Assembly (NCBI GenBank): GCA_023055505.1
Contig: JALIRH010000002.1
Span: 58,919,233-58,983,232, forward strand
Length of the DNA stretch: 64,000 nucleotides
Direction of reading: 5' to 3'
Origin: Callipepla californica brunnescens
Lineage: Eukaryota > Chordata > Aves > Galliformes > Odontophoridae
The translations under genes and the position numbers were made by a program. The notes beneath the pieces were generated by a model. It worked only from the letters and a program-made list of their open reading frames with translations, did not search any database and was not told the origin of the DNA. Shown piece by piece: positions 60,081-64,000 of the stretch; within the stretch, counting starts at the first letter, position 1; every line of letters begins with the position of its first letter.

Positions 60081-63000
60081 ATTCTTTCTGTAGCTGAAGT
60101 TCAAGCTGAAGCTGTAGCAAAGAAGTAACTGGACTCCTATGTGTGCTTTTGTAAATGTCAAATGCTAAAATGAGAAAGCCATATTCTCACTCTTCTGTGT
60201 GGCAGTATGCCTCAGTGATGGGTGGATAGGTTAACAGTTTGAAAGACATGGCCTCCATTTGTGGCTAATCTACTGGTTTGCTGGGCCAAAAGTTTCTTTT
60301 TCTTGGTCATATTTTTTTCTAATTGAAGAGCTATCTTAGACTTAGCTTCATTTTCTCTTTCTCTCCTCCAAGTTTTCAGATTTTTTTTTTTCCATATGGC
60401 TCATGGGGAAAAAGAAAAGGGGGGGGAAATAGAAGAATTAAGAAACGTAGTTGTGTTCTGAAATTCATAACAGATCTAACACCAACTTGAGAGTTCAGGC
60501 ATGGGTGCATATTTATCAGGAGGCAGAATGGACATGAATGAAGAATGCCACTTGATGAGACAAGTGAGGAAATAGAGAAGGGCAGCCACTCAGCACTCAT
60601 CAGAGCTGCAGCATTGAGGTAGGACTGATTCCTTCTCCAGGTCAAAGCACGGTAGTGCTGGAGTAATGACAACCAATTAGTACAAAAGAGCAGATCGGTA
60701 GAATCATCTGATAATAAAATAAGAAAATGTGACTTCTATGAGATTAAAATTGTAACAGTGGGATGGATTTTTAAGGAATTTTAAAGCTAATGAACAAATA
60801 AAATGAATTCCCAGTATTTAATATATTTCTCACTATTTTCTGCTTTCAACCCTGAAACCTTTATTTTTCTGAAAAGTTGAAGTTTAATACACAAGAACAG
60901 TGTTTCCAAGTTCATGATTTTTCCCTCTTTTGTAATCATACTACGCACTGCCGGTTCACATGTTCAGTTTGTGGTAACTCTGTAATTAAGCTGATATTCA
61001 AAAAGCATAAAGGTGTTTAACTAACAGATCGCTGGTTAGAACACAGCAATGTTTACAAAGCCTCTAGATAAGTAATTTCAAATACCAAATGCTAGACAGA
61101 AATATACTAGAACATAGTGTTTAGTGTGACATTCTTGGCATGACAGTTTTGAGAAATTATTAATTTTTAAGGGGATAGAAGAGACACAAAATTCTGCATG
61201 TGTGCCCAATGACACATGCCTGTTTGTGCCTAATTCATTGGAAAAATTGCTCAAAAAACTGTTCAGCCATGTTTGAATAAGCTGCCAAGGTCAACGGGAT
61301 CTTTCCAAAAGTGCTGGTTATGTGAGGTAAAAATGCTTGAGGCAACTTCAACTCAAGCGTTTTTGTACGTTTACTTGTTTTAATTGGAGAGCACATATTC
61401 TGCTGTTTTTGACAGGCCCATCTCTGGGTACTTAATGATGATGAGATTGGGGATTTGGTTTGACTTAGTGTTTAGAACTGTAGTACAAACCCAGTGAGGG
61501 TGCTGAAAATGTCTTCTAACTCAAATTTCCTTTCTATGACATTAGTGACAAAGACACAAAGGAAATGTGTAAATGCAAGTATTTCTAGTCCTATTCTGGA
61601 TATTTCCATGGAGTAAACAGAAAAAGAAGAAGGAGTTGATTTCAGTTCTGAAATTGTTGATATGCAGCATTTGAAGTCATTTTGAAAGGAAGTTAAAGGA
61701 AACAGTATTACCATGCACTAAAGCTGCTGCTCAGTGTGCCTCTGGAAACAGTATCGAGATAAGTAAATCCACCTAGGTAAATATTTGTTGTGTATATATA
61801 CATGAGTTTAGCTGAATTGGTATAGAAAGTTGTAGTAAACTTTGCTGGATTAATTCCTTGCTCTTCCAGCCATTATTTCCGTAGTGTGGTTTCATTATGG
61901 CTTCTGCCCATTGCAGACAGACTTCTTAAATGGAGACTGAAAGAACATTAGAATTCAAAGCAATTCAGGATTTGGTTAAACTTTGAAATTCAATATAGTT
62001 CACGAAGAGAGAAGAGCTAGATTTTGCTCCCATGAGAGTGAGTGTGAACAGGACTAGGCATAACAAAATATTGTGTTTGGAATAAGAAACTCTCATATGT
62101 AAGCAAGGCTCCTCTGGGTGTGGTTTGGTTTCCAACCTGGTGGTTAAAAATCACCTCCAGCAGGCTTTGCTGCCCTGGCTTTTGGGAGTTGCAATGTCAA
62201 TGCTTGGCTTAGCAGGAGTTTCCTTTGCCCGCAACTTCAGGCACCCTGAGGTTTGGACCTGGAACATCTCATGTGCAGCCCCACCTCCGTCCTTGGCAGT
62301 TCTTGGAGCTGTCTGATATTCTTTTGGCAGGAATATCCCTGAGGCCAAGCAAGGAGATGATACAAGTTCACCTCATTTACTGGAATGCCATTTGCACCAT
62401 CCAGTGCTTTTTTGCATTGTAATTATTTCCTGGGGGTAATCGCATGCTTTTTAGACTTTCTTTTGCGCTCCCATGCTCTGTGCAGAAAGGGCCAGAGGGC
62501 ATTGCTGAACTGTTCCCAAGGAGAACTGTAAAGTTTGCTAGCCACTTGAACATTATTGTTATTTATAAATCCTAGACAAAAGAAAATAAAGAGCTAGTAA
62601 TTGCTAACGCCAGTCCATCTGATCAAGGTAGTGAGCTGATCTTACAGTTGTCAGTTGTTTTCCTGGTTGTGTTAGATCTACACTAATGATGTTCTGTTGT
62701 GTGAAAACTTGAGCTACGTAATGATACTTGTCCACAAATAGATAGGTTGGATATGTGTCAATGTGGGGAAAAACCACTAAAAGTATTGCTGTTGGTCCAT
62801 TTCTACATCTATCAACTGGAAAAGTCACCCGAAAGAATTATGTGCTCATAGTCCAAATAAGTGAATAAAAACATTGTTTCATCTAGAAGGAGTCTGGGGT
62901 TCAAGGGAAGAAGTTTGAAGCACAATTCTTAGATGGTGCTGCTCTCTGGTGCTGAAGCTCAGTACCATCATTTCCTTATAGCTCTCTCTATCTCAGAAAT

Positions 63001-64000
63001 AAAAAAAATTTAAAGCTTTTAATTATTAATTCTTTTGATTATCTGTGGTAAGTAATTTAGTATGGGAAAATAACATCAGTGTGTCCAAATATTTCTCATC
63101 TGTAAAAAAGATTTGAATGCCTGCAGCAAAAAAGAAATGTGGTGTGAATACAGGATATTCAAAATTCGTCTACTTTGAAAGAGTAGAAGAAATGTCCATT
63201 TTGCAAGTAGTGCAAAGGCTCGTGCACACTCTACAGGCACATGTAACAGAGCAGAGCTGGTTGTAGCTTCTAAGTAAGAACTAGAAAGAAATTAGTATTA
63301 CCTTTTTAAAGTGTTATTTTTACATATTAAATTGAATAATTATTTTTTGTTTCAAGAAATTACCAGTTCATTTATCTCAGTTCAATTCATACTAAATAAT
63401 TCAGCTACTTACTATTTAATAATAACTACCACAAATTACTTGGAGAATGGTTCTTTTACTGTTCCTAAAAAGTTAAAAGTATTAATTTAAAATAATTTAC
63501 TTGCCTTCCTAAAAGACTCCATATTAAAGGGTAATCGCTGCATATTAAAAGAGTCAGACACAAAGCCAGCCACAAAACTGCAAAGCTTCACTGTCATATA
63601 TTGTGAAATTTGCATTGTAATCTTATGAGTAAGCAATGGAAACTTCATCTTAATTGTGTGTTAGTGGTAGAAGCTTACTTCCACATTGAGAAACCTCAGT
63701 GTAGCTGTAGCCATTCTTCTTTTTAGCTCCTTGAGGGGAACTGGTATAAATCTTCAGTAGTATTTCATAATATAAAAGCAGATTTTGTAGTGAGAAGCTT
63801 ATATTCCTTCTAAGGAATGGCACCTTGCATAAGGAAACTCAGTTTTCAGTCCTGCTCTATCTATAGTTTTACACTTTTCAAATTTTATGTTTGAAAGTGC
63901 CCTGAGTTCATATGTTCCTTACATCTGAAGGTTTTGTAAATCATTTTCTGGAATCCATATAAGCTGAACTTCTAATGAGGTATAACTTTAAAAAAAAAAG
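60081..64000. other. Intergenic, no gene seen
   Basis: Unique sequence to the window end, AT-rich apart from a mid-GC stretch at about 62130-62350. Overlapping 63-65-codon frames on both strands of that stretch have no recognisable domain. No repeat family is recognised. Confidence 0.55.

Noticed and set aside
1..64000. CRISPR arrays, operons, bacterial-type signals, tRNA or rRNA genes
   Set aside because: None seen. The DNA is vertebrate and no B-box-type GGTTCGANTCC context or rRNA core was recognised.

Overview
This is vertebrate, almost certainly avian, nuclear DNA. It is mostly AT-rich, has no long open reading frame typical of a gene, and carries several copies of CR1, the dominant bird LINE, ending in the characteristic TTCTATGA/ATTCTGTG octamers. 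It also holds an internally deleted mariner copy that resembles, from memory, the chicken Galluhop/Mariner1_GG family, which would favour a galliform or close relative. The species cannot be fixed from sequence alone. No complete protein-coding gene, tRNA, rRNA or CRISPR array is visible, and nearly all ATG-to-stop frames are chance frames or transposon remains.

Layout. Bases 1-510 look like the distal 3' UTR of a plus-strand gene whose coding part lies left of the window: three AATAAA signals, two overlapping Pumilio-type TGTAAATA elements, and a GT-rich downstream element. Bases 510-6700 are compositionally unusual: a palindrome cluster (691-758), probable conserved noncoding sequence, and a discontinuous CpG-rich block (about 2740-6615) without a convincing ORF, containing G-quadruplex-capable runs and homeodomain-type TAAT sites. 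This is the usual look of the flank of a developmental transcription-factor gene. From about 6.7 kb to the end the window is a gene-desert-like AT-rich region with simple repeats, candidate conserved noncoding blocks (about 37.2-39.0 kb and 59.5-60.1 kb) and old transposons.

Mobile elements in order: CR1 3' end (-, 13.7 kb); relic of a non-CR1 LINE C-terminus (-, 22.8-23.5 kb); CR1 3' end (-, 26.8 kb); CR1 reverse-transcriptase fragment (-, 31.9-32.5 kb); CR1 3' end (+, 44.2 kb); deleted mariner (46.2-46.75 kb); a 2.9 kb CR1 with endonuclease and reverse transcriptase, disabled by several stops and frameshifts (+, 48.5-51.4 kb); CR1 internal fragment (-, 56.4-56.6 kb); probable solo LTR (58.6-59.3 kb).

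I found no evidence for a new gene system. The most useful leads are the orphan CpG-rich/noncoding block beside the 3' UTR, the palindrome cluster, the deleted mariner copy and the non-CR1 LINE relic. Conservation claims are inferred from sequence texture and were not tested by alignment.
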